Source: Amblyornis subalaris
Taxonomy: Eukaryota > Chordata > Aves > Passeriformes > Ptilonorhynchidae
Reading direction: 5' to 3'
Length of the DNA: 64,000 nucleotides
NCBI GenBank assembly: GCA_018881555.1
Contig: JACAXG010000024.1
Span: 8,861,662 to 8,925,661 of the forward strand
The position numbers and the translations under genes are program-made. The notes under the pieces are model-generated. The model was not told where the DNA came from, searched no databases, and saw only the letters and a program-made list of their open reading frames with translations. Shown in pieces: positions 11,439 through 26,709 of this stretch; the first letter of the stretch is position 1; the number at the start of each line of letters is the position of its first letter.

Positions 11439-14400
11439 AGGTAATATTTTGAATCTGGAAGTGTTGCAGGAGGTAAAAGCTGTTTCTGCACTGCTCTGCT
11501 GTAGGTAGTTTGTTCCTGTCATGCTCTTGCCCTTCTGAATTAGTCACTTACTCTGGTCCAGGGAACTGGTTATAGGACTTTTCTGGCCATCTTTCTAAGA
11601 TTTTAGGTGATTAATCAATTGGGACTGCTGTTTGCCTTGCTACTAAAAGGTTGCCACATTCCATGCCAATGTTGGCTGCATTTCCCTGATTGCAAAAGGG
11701 ATTCTTACATCTTATTAAGTNCTAATGGTCTTTGCCAAGGAAGAGTTGTCCCTGGCTAAAGAGCCCACATGTATCATTTACAGGGATTTCAAGTTTTTAC
11801 AAAAACATTTCATTTTAATATTTTTTACTTTATATTTTCTGATTTGGTTTTTGAACAATTTATTTATTGTTGCTGAGGCTCTTCCTTAAGCGAGTCTGTT
11901 TTCTTTTTTAAGTACCATTTTTGATACCCTGGAAAAGAAACTCACAGTAGCGCTATGTAACAGATTTTAAACATTAATAGCAGCACACTAGTAATGCTGT
12001 AGGTAATAATAATATCTTCTTTAAAATCCATACACCAAAATGACTTTAATAAATAACATTATGACACTGATGCTAGACTAAAAGCAAGAAAATCAGAAAT
12101 CCTTACATATTTTCTGTTTGTTGAAACAGTTCTTTCAAAAAAATCACCATAAAAGGATCTGAAATTTCTGTAAGACTACAACAGCATATCCTATTCATCT
12201 TCAAACAGCCACTGCTGTTTCCAAATTTAAAAAAAAAAAAAGTGTTTGATCTCTCAATATATCCAGATATGTTGCTTCCCTAATGACTGGCTGCTCAGTA
12301 CTGTTCAGATCTGCTCCACCTCATTTATCCTGTGGCTCACACTTGTTTGCAGCAGCACCTGTAGCTGACCTTTCTCCAACAGCAAATACAAATCTTTGAG
12401 GGTTAGAAGTTTTTTGAGTTTAAGCTGATGGCCTCTGCTGGCTACATAAAGCAGCAAGACATCACTACAGACACCTTTGAACAGCTCACGGGGAGGGAGA
12501 GGAGCAGTAATGGAAGACTGAGAAAAATCCAGCTGTTCGTGAGAATTGCTTCCTTCAGGGAACAGCTGAAGACTTTGGAATCTGTACAAAACAGTGTCAG
12601 TAGGTAGCTTAATATTCAGTCAAGATCCAAAGTCTGCAGGTTTTATATTTTCAAAAGGCCAAGTCATATCCATGTAGATAAGTACACACATGGATAGGAA
12701 TGTAGCATTCCTGCCTAAAGGACAACTTTGCTATCATGAGCAACTCAGTTCCCCTGGTCAAAACATCAGGATATTCGCAAAGAACAGCTCTGTGTGAGAG
12801 AAACCTCCTTGATCGTGGAGCAAGATGCAGTAATTGAGGGGTTTTTTCTTGCTGATATCCTGAGGAGAGATAGTTCAAAGAAATTTAAAAGAAAAAAATG
12901 TTTATCGGTACAGAAAAATGAACAACCTATGCAAATAATGGAAGGAAAGGCCTGTGTGCCATCAGAGATGCTGCATGTGTAATTCAATTCCTTTGGAGAA
13001 AGGCTTTGCTCCAATATGACCATTATCCAGCAGCCAAAACATGCAAGACACAAGACTACAAGTATAACCTTCCTGCTTTATCTAAACTGAGTTTTTCAAC
13101 TTCCTTTTAGCTTTGCAATTGAAACATCTTCTAAGTGACTCTGCAGCCTCCAACATGCTGAATGTAAGCCCACCTGCCAGCAGGATGGCTTTTGTGTTTG
13201 TACCTTTGGGTGGATCCCTGAAAATCAGAGATGCTCAGGAACCCTTGGGGAAAGAAGTGAAAGGCATTGATTTAAACGGCTGCCCTTGAGGAGCAGCTGG
13301 AATTCTGCTGCATGGAGCATCCAAGAAAAATGAGGTAGAAAAGCCTCCCAAGAACTACAGCCAGAGATGAATGAGGTGGGTGGGAGCAGGTGTAGGGAAT
13401 TTGCTGGCTCCTACCTGCTCCCACAATTGGAATCCTGCACCTACTCCTCAGGCATATGTTGTACCTGCCATTCACACAAACGTAAGGTATGTTCTAAAGA
13501 CTTGTTAGAGCTTTTTTCCTCTGCACTAGAGATGTTATCTGTGCCACGTGCTGCTCTAATAATAACCTTTGTTTAATGAATAATATATAGGGAAGGATTC
13601 CATGATGTAGAAGACTGGTTAGACCAGCTACAAACCTACTGAAGAGTTTCAAAGTAATTTGTATAACATTTTTCAAACTCAATTGTGTATCATTAACGTT
13701 TTTTCTTCTATGGGAAGTACCTGTTTTCCCTTTACTGTGCTTCTTTCTCACAGTGCAAGACAGTTCCTGCCCCAAGAGGTGCCAGCAGAACAAATATGGG
13801 CAGGAGAAAAGCCATACAAGGAAAGGTACACACTCTTTTATGACCACTTCTCCAGGCACTTGCTAGTGTCCTCTACCCCCCAGGACAGAGGAAAGCATAA
13901 CCCATCCCAAAACATTGCAAAATTAGAAGAAACCTTTTGGCAAGGCAGTTTCTCAGTGTTAGAAATGTTCAATACTGTGATGGGAGAGATAATTGAAGTG
14001 TCAACTGCTGTGCAAAGATCAAGGCCCTCAGAGCAGATCTGCAGAGACCGGGCACAGAGGATGGAAAAGCACCTTATCTTCATGGTCATCTAATGATTCA
14101 GTTCCAGGATATTCTGTCAAGTCTGGTAACATGAGAACAAAATGTCATTTAATACTAAAAATGATTGTCAATCAGGTCAGATTGCTAATTCACTTTATGA
14201 AAATCACCGGATTGTGTGATGAAATTCCAGACTAGACCTAGCTTTTATACAAATCTGTAGACTTTTTCTTTCACAGGGAGCTCCTCAAAGATAAGCTAGA
14301 AGGTGTTCAAATTTAGTCTTCATTACACCAAAAACCTGACTTGTTGACTTTTTAGAACAGATGATGCCAGGTGTCTTGGAGTCACTTGGACAGAGGAATA

Positions 14401-17400
14401 ATTCAAAAGGTTTATAAACAAATCTCCCCCTGCCCATTGAATCGTAGAAAAGCAGGGCCATTGCTCTCAAGCTCTCTTTTACAGTTTTTTGGTGGCTTAC
14501 AGCTATGCACACTCAGCTCTCTAAGACATTTTCTCTTACATGAGCAGAGCTTGGAGCATGCTCATGGCTTCACTCGGCAGCCTTCAATTTCCTCACTGTG
14601 CTGCAAATTGCTGCCTCACTGCTGCTTCCTCTGATCCACCCCAGGATCCAAATTTCTCTCTCCCATGGGCAGATTTAATTGCTCCCTAAGGGAAGGAGCA
14701 TCCTTTCTCCTTCCAGAGAACTCTTTACCCACCTACTCTCTTCTTACAGGGAGGTAATCTACAAAGCAAGGACAATCAAAATAGATACTGTCTGTCACAT
14801 AGAACTGTCACTCTTAGTCAACAGATGGCAATAATATTTGTTAGTCTCTGATCACCAGGTGATCCGGTGACACGACTTCCCAGCCTTTTCTTGTGGCAGC
14901 TCCCAGGACCAGCACAAAGAAACTCACTTTCCAGCCTCAATAATACCCACAGGCAGGACAGAGGGGTGAATGCAGAGAGAGAGCAGCCATCAAAGCTACA
15001 GGGCAGAAACAACTGATATGCTACAGATGAAGATAAAAAGGGAGGACATCATCAGATCCCCCCACGACATAGACTTAATGCATCTAAAGAGGAACTTTCA
15101 GCATCCCAAACTTGGAAGGAGGACATTTCTGAAGAAAGCCACTTGCTCTGACAGTATTTTAGGGGTGGTGGGTGTTAGATGCAGAGTGACGAGACATTCA
15201 ATTTGTCAAAAGTTTGGGAAGATGCTTCAGCCAAAAAGCCGCAACAAGTATCTGTTGGGAACAGACTCCTTTTCCAGATCTGATGGAAGCTATCAAAGGA
15301 GTCAACTTTAAAACATTATCACTATATCTGCTTCCAGTAAGTGTTCTGGGAGAGTGATATAAAACTAAAATANATGTATTTGAAAGTGAAAAAACACCAG
15401 ACTTACTCTACTAGATCTTATTTTCTGACACAATGGGCATCAGAGAAGGCTGCAGAATCACACACCACCACAATCCTCATTTTTTTCAGGAGGTTGCATA
15501 AATGTGCGGTCAGTCATTGTGTGCATGTTATGCATGCCGAAATAATTGTCAGCAAAAGCCTGATGACCGAAGGAGTAAAGAACAGGCTCTTCATTGTTCT
15601 GCTAACAGTTCAGGATTTTAGTACTTCAGAACACTTTTTTTCCAGAAAGCACTTTTATTTAATTTATGCTGTACTTGTGCGTGAGGAAATAATATGCATG
15701 CAGGCATCTACATCTCAGCTATGCTATGGAGATCTCTGGAGCACCACCATGATAACTGCAAAGTGGGTAGAAGCTGTTCCACTTGCACAAGTACTGTGTT
15801 GTCTCATAACCAGAGTGGTCAGGAATTCTCTCGTCTCTTGTCACCAGAAAAGCAACACTGTCTATAAACAGATCTTGCTCCCCAGAGAAAAAGGTTCTTG
15901 CTCAGCCCCAGCAGTGAGACTTCTGCAAGGTGCCCTTGAAGGAGCAAAAAGGCATCAGAACCTGTTAATGCTTCTCCAGAACTTTGAGTCTTTTTACATT
16001 GAGGAAGCTCCTTCCACAGTCCACAGGGAGAGCGTGTTACACCCATGTATAAGCCAGGCAAGGTCAGCAAAATCTAAAGAGAAGCACCTGTAGCAGCCAG
16101 GCAAAAGCTGCCCAGTCCTCTGGGATGGTGTTTGATGACAAACAGCCACTGAAAGATAAAGCTTATGGATTCTTGCAGGAAAAGTCTTCACATCGTAATA
16201 CCACCCCCACACACCATTGGTTCTCAAAATTGATTTCTCCTGCTCTAGCACATTATTAATGAAAGTAATAAACACCCAGGACTGCCAAAGTGCTGTCGCC
16301 TTCTGCCTCTGTGCTCATTTAATCCACTGTGCCTCCTGTGGGCATGCAGCTTTCCAAAAGGAGGGCTTGGGATTGTATTTTTAAAGATGCATTTAACTAT
16401 CTTCAGGCCCAGAGCCAAAAACCCTATAACTAAATGAAGACCATGCATGCCAGGAATTGGACACACCCAAAATTGGCTGAAGCCAGGGGCTTCTGAGTTC
16501 CGCCCGTCTTGCTCCTCTAGCATTTGCACCCAACACCACTACATTAATTAAGAAAGCATCTGAAAAAAACCTCAGCCACGCACAATCTCACTGCAGAAAA
16601 TTATTCTTCACTCAGCAAAAAAAGGAAAGTGAGTAAAACAATGCAAATTATTTTTATCATTCCACTTCAACAGCTTTTCAAATAGCGGTGTGTGGGCATG
16701 ACACAATTATTCATTTTTTAACTGTTTCTCACTACTGTTACGGATTCTGTGAACTGTCTGGCTGAGGCACTGCTGGTCCCTGACATCCTCCCCAGCCCTG
16801 TAAAGACCCTTCCCAAAATCTCCTCATTACAATGTATATAATTTTCATAATTGCTTTTCCACAATGGCATCACAGCTGAGAGAATCCTGTGTGCAGAAGC
16901 ACTGACTCAGCTCTCACTACATCCAAATTCAGCATTTTATAGCAGATGGCCACAAAACATGGAGACACAAGGTGAAGTTTGTACTCTCAGAACTTCTTCA
17001 ACCCACCATACTATGAATATCAAAGTATCAGCGTTATCCCCTACAGTGAGGATAACACTATAAAAGAAAAAAAAACTTGAACAAAGAACAAAATGTGCTT
17101 GAAAAGATCCTTTTCTTTATCTTGCCATATATTCATTAAGTCACACAGATAAAATTAGGCACACACATGGACGAGCTCTTGAACCCAGAGGATTCCATTC
17201 TCAGTGAAACCAACAGAGGAGAACATACACACCCTTTTGAGCCCATTTTCCCTTCTGAAACAGTGCTTAACAGTCCCACTGTAAACAAAATTTCTCTTTT
17301 TCTGAACTACTTGGGCAGTAGATCACAACCTGTGTTATGCGAAGGGTGGAAAATACTTAATTTTCTTCCACACAGCACAGTCTTGCATATCACTCATGGA

Positions 17401-20400
17401 TGTCTGCTCCATCATCTGGCCTTTCTGTAAGCATCCTCTAATGAGCCCCTCTGCTAATGCTGTGCAGTTTTCAAGCCTACATGAGAGAATTGATCAGAGT
17501 CTTAAGACTTTTGCTTGAGCTTTGACTGATGTTTTGCTTAATTAGAGCATTCTTCCATTTTTGAATTTTTTTTTGAAATGTCAAAACTGGTTGCTTCAAA
17601 GGATCATTTCAATCACCCCTACAACAAGAGAGAAAATTGCTCAGAAAGATGAAAGGCAGCACAAGAGAGAGAGGTGCAGGCAGACAGACAGAGCACAGGA
17701 CAGTGTGTCTAACGAATGCCTGATCTTACTCCCACCACGGTGACTCTGCAGAAAAAAATGAGAGATCAAATAAGATTTTTGCATCTAAGACACCATCATG
17801 ACAATATACCAGAACAGCAAATGCGACTACTTTTGTGATATTCATGAGAGATTTTGAGTGAAGTTCCTCTAGTCCAATAAGGAAGATCCTGGAGAAGACA
17901 ATTGTCTACTCCAGGTATCATATTGCTGATACTCATTCCAGCTCACAAGAGCTCCAGAAAAAGCCAATTTTAATTCTTCATTCTCAGTTCCTTTCTTCTT
18001 TCTCACAGCAATTTAACTTAAACAGGATAGGCCTTAAATCACAATACCTCATTTTCCAAATATACACCACANAAGGTATTAAAGCTTTAGGATAGAAAGG
18101 TATTATTTGACATATTTCTAATATTTTCATGCTCTGCATTTGCTCCAGTGAGTTTCTGTTGTAGCCCATGCTGTCAGAGAAATATGTATATGTGGAAGAA
18201 TTCAGAAGAATGAAGTCCAGCTGCATCATTGTGCACGTGTTAAAAATACTAATCTTGCTTCAACCTAGGCTACAGTGAATATCCATGTTTTTAACAGTCA
18301 AAGCTGTGGACCTGTTGCTTCAGACAGCCTGTATTTACAAGCCCATTGACTTTAGTGGGACTCCACATGGAAATAAGAATATCCTTACACAGCACTGCAC
18401 CATTCCATGCAGCTGTATCCAGAAGGGAAAATTCACACCAGCTTCTTTAGGCATTCAGCTTAAGCTCCTTCCCTATTCAGAGTAATGCTTATGCTGCCTA
18501 GGCAGCTAGTGAGTAACAGAGCCTGCCTTTTCTGGTGGGTAAGGGATGACTCAAAGCACTGAGGTTTAGTGCCAAAAGCAGCTGATTTAATTAGTCTTTC
18601 CCAAAAACATTTAGCTAAAGTTCTGTGAAGGACCAGGAACTTTTAAGGCACTAAATAGACACAGACATCTCCTAGTTCTTGCAGGAAAAACTTACCCACT
18701 TTTAAAAATCTTCTTAGAAAAACATACCTGCATTGTATAACACAAGTAAGTCTAAGAACCATGGATATTTCTAGCCTAATTCTGGTATTTTCCAAATACA
18801 CGGACACCGGGAAAAGACAAATTCAATGGTAAAAATGGAAAGGCTCAAATATCGTGGTCTCTTGACTTTCCCCTTTCCCAGTTACAAGGCAGCAGTTTAT
18901 CTGCTAGTAACCACATTTCAAAGAAGCCAAAATAAGGTATAAGGATGAAATAGATGACTGGGGGACTGGAAAGCCTGCTCTCATTCCATCACAAAAGATA
19001 AGCTCTTGAGGAGACCTGATAATGGTCTTACAAGCTCCCTACTGATGAGACCTGTGATACTGAATGGATAATTAAACTAGTAGCAAATAGTTCTACAAGA
19101 TGCATTGATTGGAAGTTGAAAAAAGTTCAGAGCTAGACAAAAGTCATCTCTCTTTTTGAGGTATCAGACCATTAAAATGGTGACCAATGAGGGAAATACT
19201 GCACTGGCATCACCTCCCAGGTCCAGCTCTGCAGTGACCTAAACACACTTAAACCCCAGACACGACTCTTTGTTTGGCTTAGTTATCTTTTTAGATGCAT
19301 TATAGGCATAAACATGTGTGCTGTCGCATACATACATACTCAGAAATGCCACATGAATCTTGCAAGACTACTGCTTTTCCTGGCTCTAGCCAAGAAATAC
19401 ATGATCTAGACAAAGTAATAAACCCCATAACCATCCTTGCATCACTTCCTTGCTCTCTAATGTTCTTTAGTTGGGACACAGGACGTCCTACTCACAGGTT
19501 TTCTTTTGACCCTTTGCTCTTCTATTTCACCTGAGTATTCGTCGTCCTCCAGCAGGATCAGTGGCAAAAGCTACAACCGAGGGAATTTTTATTTCATTCA
19601 ATTTATTGTCTATTGACAGAAAATTCTGATCATTAATTGAGGTCATTAATTTGAAGGGACAGAAAAGTACAAACACTAGAGACCTTTTCTTCTCTCTAGG
19701 GCTGGGCATTGTAGCAATCTGAACATAAATCTATTACACGTTCCGCACCTTGCTCCTGTCAGCTGGTTCACTTGCGTCATACACCTACTGCAAACTTTGC
19801 ATCTTGGAAAACATACAAGCAAGAACATCATTCCAGTATAAACTACCCACTAAAATTTAACATAAAAAATACAAACTTTGTTCAAAGATTAGTATAGCTA
19901 CTAGAAATACTAAGTCTGTAAATCCAACAAGGCTTTGTCCAGGCCTCAGGGTGAATGCTGTTTACTTGATAAGCATGAGCCTTTCCCCTTTTGGGGAGTA
20001 AAATGATGCACTGAGGGGTACAGCTCTCCTGGAGCTTCCTCCATATACTGTAGTATTAATGGTGATCTCACCTTGTCCCAGCACTTGCAATTCCTTAACC
20101 CTCACCTCTTAAGATCCGGGGGGCTTTTTCTCTTATTTCATCATACCCTCCCCTACAAAAAGATCCTACAAAAGTACTAGAATTACAAAATATTTGCTTG
20201 CATTTACAATTCAAAGGAAAGGAGAGGTTGAAGAGAGCAGCTATGGTGTTCCATTTTACTACTCTTCAGGCAATTCTGGGCACAAGGTGAAGACAGATTC
20301 CTGACTGGGATTCCTAACATCTAATCTCTTCATCTCTTTGGCCTCAGAAAGAGTTGTATTGAATGTATAGCACAGTTTACTAGTTTTTTCCTTCTTCTAG

Positions 20401-23400
20401 TCTGAGGATATGATGCTCATCACAAACTGAAAAAAAAGGACATTGGAGAAGCTGCTTAGATTCTTGAAGTATTAGCTCTGAATGTGAAAAAAGAGGCCTT
20501 TTGATCCATTGTCTTGCTGCAAAAAATTAGGCTACAAGACCTTAAGCCATCTGCAGCCAGGGGGGAAATTCTAATGATATCCCAGTGAAATAATTATTTG
20601 CTCCATTGTTACCTGCATTTCTGTCTGTTAAGGAAGGAGACAACTAAACAGTGAGGGCAGTGGGCTTTGGAAATAATTTTCTTTAAAATATTACAAAAAT
20701 AAAAAAATAAGAAAAAAAATCTTCATAGTTGAAAACCCAAAAGGACCAGAAGAGAAGCCAATTAAGATATTTGTCCTAAACCTCCCCCACAGCAAAGAAG
20801 GCAGAAACACTTCGCTGCATTTCTTTACTTGGCATGTCCATATGTCAAGTAACATTCCTAAATCTTTGCCACACTTACTGGTTCTTTACATGCGCCAGAT
20901 TTTGCTTTTCCTTCTATTCACAGACATTCTCTGAGACAGCCCTCTTTCAGATAGATTTGCAGATGAAAGGAACAGGATATATTTTTAAGAGACCTACATC
21001 ACTTCATGGAGGGCTCCTCCAACCTCTCCTAAGTCAACACATTCTTCACCTGAGCCGTTTGTCATTAGATTAGGCAAAAAAAATGAACAGAGAAAAGCAA
21101 AGAAGAAATACGGTCATGAATGGGAATACTGACATTGATCTGCTTGCAGAGTTGCACTGTTCGTGCTTTAGGATACAGAGGTGACCTGAGGACATGCTTA
21201 GTTACCTGAAGAGAGGCAAGTTTGAGATAAGTGAAATCTAGAAAGCAACAAAAATACTTGCTGATACAAAACTTCCAAGAATTCCAAAAGAAAGGATTGC
21301 TTTTTACAAAATGAAGAAAGTCTTATGTTTTGTGTTTGGAATGAAATTTTGTATAAGAAATAGATTTCATACAATGAGCTCTCTAAAAGAAATTACATAC
21401 ATTTTACACAGCCTTTCCTTTTATTGTCCACTTGTATCTTGGACTTGAGCTTGCATTCTGGAAAACACTATTACAAACAAGTAAAAAATTAATTACGCCA
21501 GTCACTTCTCATTAATTCTTTTTCCATATTCTAGTCTCCTGTTCAAGTGTTTTGGAGCAGCTCATCAGAACAACTGCCTTTCAACCTATCAACTACTTCA
21601 ATGATTTCAGTGGGACTCAGTGGTGTAGTTTAATATTATTCCTCACCTTGTCTCTATTCTCTCACTATTTTCACTGCATCTAATACAGATTTGGCAGCCA
21701 TGGGCTGAATCAGATCAGTTTGCAGAAACAAGAAAAGAAACTCATTGTCTTTGAGATGAGTGAGGTGATGTCCTGACAGTGAGGCTGCTGACCAGCACCT
21801 GGGATGCACTTCTCAGCATATCAAATCAGAGAGGGTGCAATGTGAAATCACACCCTTGGATATCTAGAGATGGAATGGAAATTGTATGGTCTGGGTACTA
21901 CATTTTTTTGTCTCTGTGAAAGTAGCAATGTAAATCCCAGGTACAACTCTTTACATTAACGCCCAGTAAAGACAAGGCTGCAAAAGCTGCAAAAAGGATT
22001 TGGTGAGCAGTTGTGAACAACAGAGCCAGTGCTCTAAATTGAATTCAGTTTGTGAAATGTGAAAACCAGAAGAAAAAAACCCAGAGCAAGGGAGGATTAC
22101 TTTGGAATGCAATGCATTGGCTGTGGTTGTCAATCTATTTTCAACTATAAACTCCTTAACACATCTCATATGTCTTGTCCTATTTACAAGAGAGGACATC
22201 ATGCTATTAGCTTTCAACAATACCTAAATGATGAGCATGAAATTAAAGACTGGAGTAACAACTGCAATCACAAAGAAATGAAAAATGAAATAATTNCAGG
22301 TAAGTTTTTAGGGACAACTCAGAGACAGGCATGCTTCCTGTGTAAAACGCCAATATGCTTTAAAATGGAGGAGCTTTAACATACTATGAAATTGAAATGA
22401 TTAAGTAGATTAAGTAAATTGCCTATTTTATTCACAGTAATATTTAACTGCTAATGAATAGCAATTCTGATAGGCCTTGGTTTGGCAGGGTTAACAGGGA
22501 TGCCTTTATGCCCATGCTCACCAACATACATATTCTGAAGGTTTTTGAACTGCAGTCTGTGATCCAAACCTGTATTCATCTGGCTGCCACTCTGAGCTAC
22601 AACACACGTAGAAAATACACTACTAGAGACTGTGACTTATAATAAAAATATTAAAATACCCTGGTTTGGGCCACAGAAATAATGGTCATAACAAATCCAT
22701 ATTATTTATGATAAACTCCTGTGTCATTCATTTATAAATTGAAATATATATTATGGGTCCAATGCATTTCAGAAGAGTTGCATTAAAAGTGAATTGCTAC
22801 ATCTGTTTTATGAGTGACCTGCACACAGTATATGCAGTTATTTTTTTTTTAATTAAAACCCCCCTCAACTTTCTAGAAATGCCTTTTTCTTTTGAGACTG
22901 ATTTTTTTATTCATTATTGCTGACCCAGGACACTCTGGAAACTCCTATATAAAGCACGAAGGCACCCTGACAATAGAAACCCATATGTACCTGATAAATT
23001 CCACACGATTATCTAGCCTGTGACATGCATTAATGCACTGTCAAGTGATTATGGATAATTTGCACTGGAAGATTTCCAGCTGTCCCAAGTTAGAATGCTG
23101 AAGAAAGCAAAAAGATTTTATTCACTTTCCTTAAGAAGGGGGAAAAAAAAAGGACAGAGAAAAAAAAGTGAGGAAAAAGCAAGTCTAGTGACAGGCATTT
23201 ATGAAGAATTCATGTTTACTCCCTTGGCTGAAATTCAGATGATTTTTGAATGGGTGGCCTGCCTGAATCCCACAGAATGATGATACTTCATCATAAGGAA
23301 AGCATTCCCAGCACATAGAAAGGTATGAATGGCATGTCAGTATGGCTGTAATTGCATCAACTACATGAGATTACCACTGACATCTTTCCTGTATCTTTAC

Positions 23401-26011
23401 CCGTGAAAAGGAGTGAACACCAGCACTGTTGGAACCACCGTGGCAATATGAAAAACCTTTAGATTATCTATGAAATATATACTCCAAGGATAAACCTAAT
23501 ACATTGCATTTTGACTGGTGATAGGTACCTGGGAGACTTAGAATTCTCATTTTTCCCTCGAATATTTTCCAGTTTCTGTGTGCTCTGTAAGAGTGATCAG
23601 GCTGTGGATGAAAGATTTGGAGTTGGCTGGTGCAACGTAGCCCTCTGTTGAAGTTGTGAATGTTACTTTATAGTGTGTAGAGGAACAGTGGGCTAGAAAT
23701 CATTTAGTCCACCTCTTCAATAGCAAAGAACAAAGATGTGAGAACGGAAAGTCTGGCCATAGGCTCAGGAAGTTCTGCAAGACAAAAGCCAAATGAAATG
23801 CAACACTTGGATCACGAATGGACTGTAAGTGATGAGCAAACTGCTTGACTCAACTCAGTAGAGAAGGTGAGGAATAGAGACATCCAGGAGGTAAAAAAGA
23901 TTTCAGTTACAGCCCTACTAAGTGAAAGTAGACCTCAGTCTAGATAAGGGAGAAGAAAACCTGAATTTGGTTGGTATGAGATTTAGAATCCTATAAGCCA
24001 GCACAAGTGTGGCTCTGCCTCACCTTTTTGCTCATTTCAGTACATCATCACGCTTCCCTCCTCTAACACTCCTTTACTCCTATATTTACAGCAAGTAATG
24101 AAATATTTCCAGCTTTCAGTTGGGTGGAGCATTCTGCCTTTCTGACAATGTCTCCAACAGTCATTGCCACTTCCTCCCAAAAAGTGTCTGGAACAAGCAT
24201 TTGGCTAAATATCAAATTTGATGCCTGCCATCACTGAGACAGCACAGTGGCTGCTGTTTTCACTGTTCATCTTGACTGCCATGGTTTCACATCATTCCTA
24301 TAGCTGACCTCCACCACACACATGGGCCTGTTGCTTGCAAAACAGAGGGATTCACTTCATCTTCTAAAGTGCGAACAGTTACTTGGAAGGTAAAAATGAA
24401 CAGCAGTGGCATGAGAAAAGAGCTACATTTGTGTGACTTGGTACAGAAATGTCATTTGTAGCAAAAACGTTTGTTCTGACGGAACATATGGAGAATGGAG
24501 AGAATATTTTTGCATTGCACCAATGTTAATAACAACATTGGTACTCTAAAANATTGAACCAGGATGAGTTCTTCTGAGTCACCCATGGAAGAACTAGTCA
24601 ACAATACTCAGCAGAGCTGGCTGGAGTAGAAATAGGTGTGGGAAGGAAGTTATCACAATGAAAACATCTGACAAATCCATCATTCAGGCATTCATCCCAT
24701 CTTTTTTCTAACCTGATGGGAAATGCAGAATGCCCTGAAGTCTTATCTGGCCATGAGTTAGCATTTACAGAAGCTGCTGGAGCTCACTGCCAAGCCTCAC
24801 CATGACATACCGAAATAAAGATACAAATAAAGATCATATCACATGGATTGATTCTCCAGAGACTCTCTGTAAGTAGGAATCAGTTGTAGAGAGGGAATGC
24901 AGCTGATTAGGCCACAGTAGTATCAGCTAGAGAGTTTATACTAGAATTTAGGAGCTACATACCCAGTTTACACTTGCTTCATTGTCCATGAGGTGCTTGG
25001 TACCTAACCACCCTTGACACCTTTGACCATTTTTTTCTAGATAAATTGTTTAAAAACTTGCCACAGTCACTGTTGAAAGCCTTCCCCTGAAGGAAAGTCA
25101 GTTGTAAAATAAGTTTTGTAAGCTATACTCTTAGCACACTTAAAACAAGTTTTTGCCACAACTTCATTAGAGGCAACAGCTGCAAATGAAGTTTTAAAGC
25201 ACCACTAATACAACAGTGATTCAAGTCTCACTCAGAGATCTGGAAAAGTTCAGCTAAACATTCTAGTTCTAATGATTTCATGTTTTATTTGATAGCCAGT
25301 CCCAGCCTCCATGCCCCCAGTGAGACCAAACAGCCTAATATACAACACCTAATTCTTCAGGTACAGCTCTAAGTGTTCCACAGCTCTCTCTGAAGAGACA
25401 GCTGCTGTGATCAAGTTATTTCCTTTTCCCAACCTCAGCTGTGGGAACTAACTGCTCTACAGTCTGGGGCTATCAAGTGGCACTTGGTATTGAGACCTGA
25501 TCCAAGATACCACTGGGCTGGTGGCGTGAGCTATTTCTCCTATGTTACTCCTTATTCTGCTAGCCCATCTCTCCCAGGAGCACCACCAGCTGCACATCCA
25601 GAGAGACAAAGCAGGTCCCAGGTCAGGCTGGGAATTCAGTCCATGGGTTGCAATCCCGATCAGGGGTGGCTGTAGCAGTAACGATGGATCAGCACTTCTC
25701 TGGTATAATTCAGATGGGAACACTGGCCTCAAACCTGAGTTTAAATAGCACCCAAGGGTGTGGGTCGAGGCCCCAGGGGAGGCTGATCAGGGTAATTAAG
25801 GTCTATTATTGTCTCCAGGGCCCTTATAGAAACCGTCTCCAGTACAGTAAAATTTTTAGCTTTTCCTATATTCTGCCATCTGGAGCCCTGCTCAATTTTG
25901 GGTACATGAAGAGGACATCATTTCTCTTTTAAGCCTCTGCTGAGGAATATTCACATTTCTGTCCATTCTACCATCCACAAATCTGTGTTCATATGTTTTA
26001 GAAATGATTGG

Positions 26012-26703
26012 TGTTGCGGCGTGCTCGGTGGTAAAGTGCCGCAACCTTCCTGAAAGCAGTCCTGCATCCGGCTGTACCTCAATGCAGTGTGCGGTAGCCA
26101 GTGGACTAGCGACCAGTGCTGCGCATACACCGGTCAGCCCACCAGCGCAGGTGGTCGCACAGGTACTCGCACACTCAACACCTTAAGAAGCGGGCAAAGA
26201 GTTTGGAGGCGGACTCACCTTATGATGTTCTACATAAAGTGGTTATTTGTAAAGGGTCAGGAAAAGAGAGCCAAAAGAACAGGGTGACACAAGGTTTTAT
26301 ACAGAACCAAATGGGGGTGGAGAAAACACTGAGGACCAATTACATGAGGGCAAGAGGGAGGAGAAAAGGCGGGACTACAATACATTGAACCAATAAGGGT
26401 AGGTGAGGGGAGGAGCCGGGGAACAAAGCCAATGAGGCACCGAGTGAGGGAGAACTCTCTAGAAAGTAACCATATAAGGAAATCTAGATTGACAACTTAC
26501 AGGGACAAACCAACTGAATAGGGCAAGCAGGGTCTGGGTAGGAGAGACCTTCCTCTTCACCACACTTCAGGGGGAGATCTTGGACCTTGGAGCCTTTACT
26601 CAATACAACAGTTGGGCTCTCTAGCCCCACTGGCTCCTTAGTCTCTTAGGTGGCAGGCCCTTCCTCTGCAGCATCCCCAGCTGCAGGCCAAGCCACCACC
26701 ACA
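26012..26703 (-). mobile_element. solo LTR of a class II-like ERV (copy 1 of a ~700-bp family)
   Basis: A 692-bp element with TG...CA ends and a perfect 6-bp duplication GATTGG (26006-26011 and 26704-26709). On the minus strand it reads like a U3 promoter: CCAAT-type motifs, GC-rich CTCCTCCCC motifs, then TATAAAA at 26301-26295. Transcription would therefore run leftward. It aligns over its whole length with 33589-34291. A 6-bp duplication fits class II (ERVK-like) integration. No coding sequence is attached. I did not find an unambiguous AATAAA in R. Confidence 0.87.
26295..26301 (-). promoter_or_regulatory. LTR TATA box
   Basis: TATAAAA on the minus strand, downstream of CCAAT-like and GC-rich motifs. 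The corresponding site in the sister LTR is TATATAA at 33889-33883. Confidence 0.6.
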
Positions 26704-26709
26704 GATTGG

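Larger units (their letters stand above)
6746..26005. other. long unannotated AT-rich stretch
   Basis: About 19 kb with no recognisable exon, RNA gene or well-bounded transposon. It holds a (CA)n tract (11,223-11,241), an AAAC/CAAA tract (11,384-11,438), a poly-A run (about 12,228-12,241) and isolated ambiguous bases (for example 7,301, 11,721, 15,372, 18,072 and 24,552). Two open frames are longer than usual (8394-8717 minus; 15375-16093 plus) and are discussed as findings, but they are not supported as genes. Confidence 0.45.
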
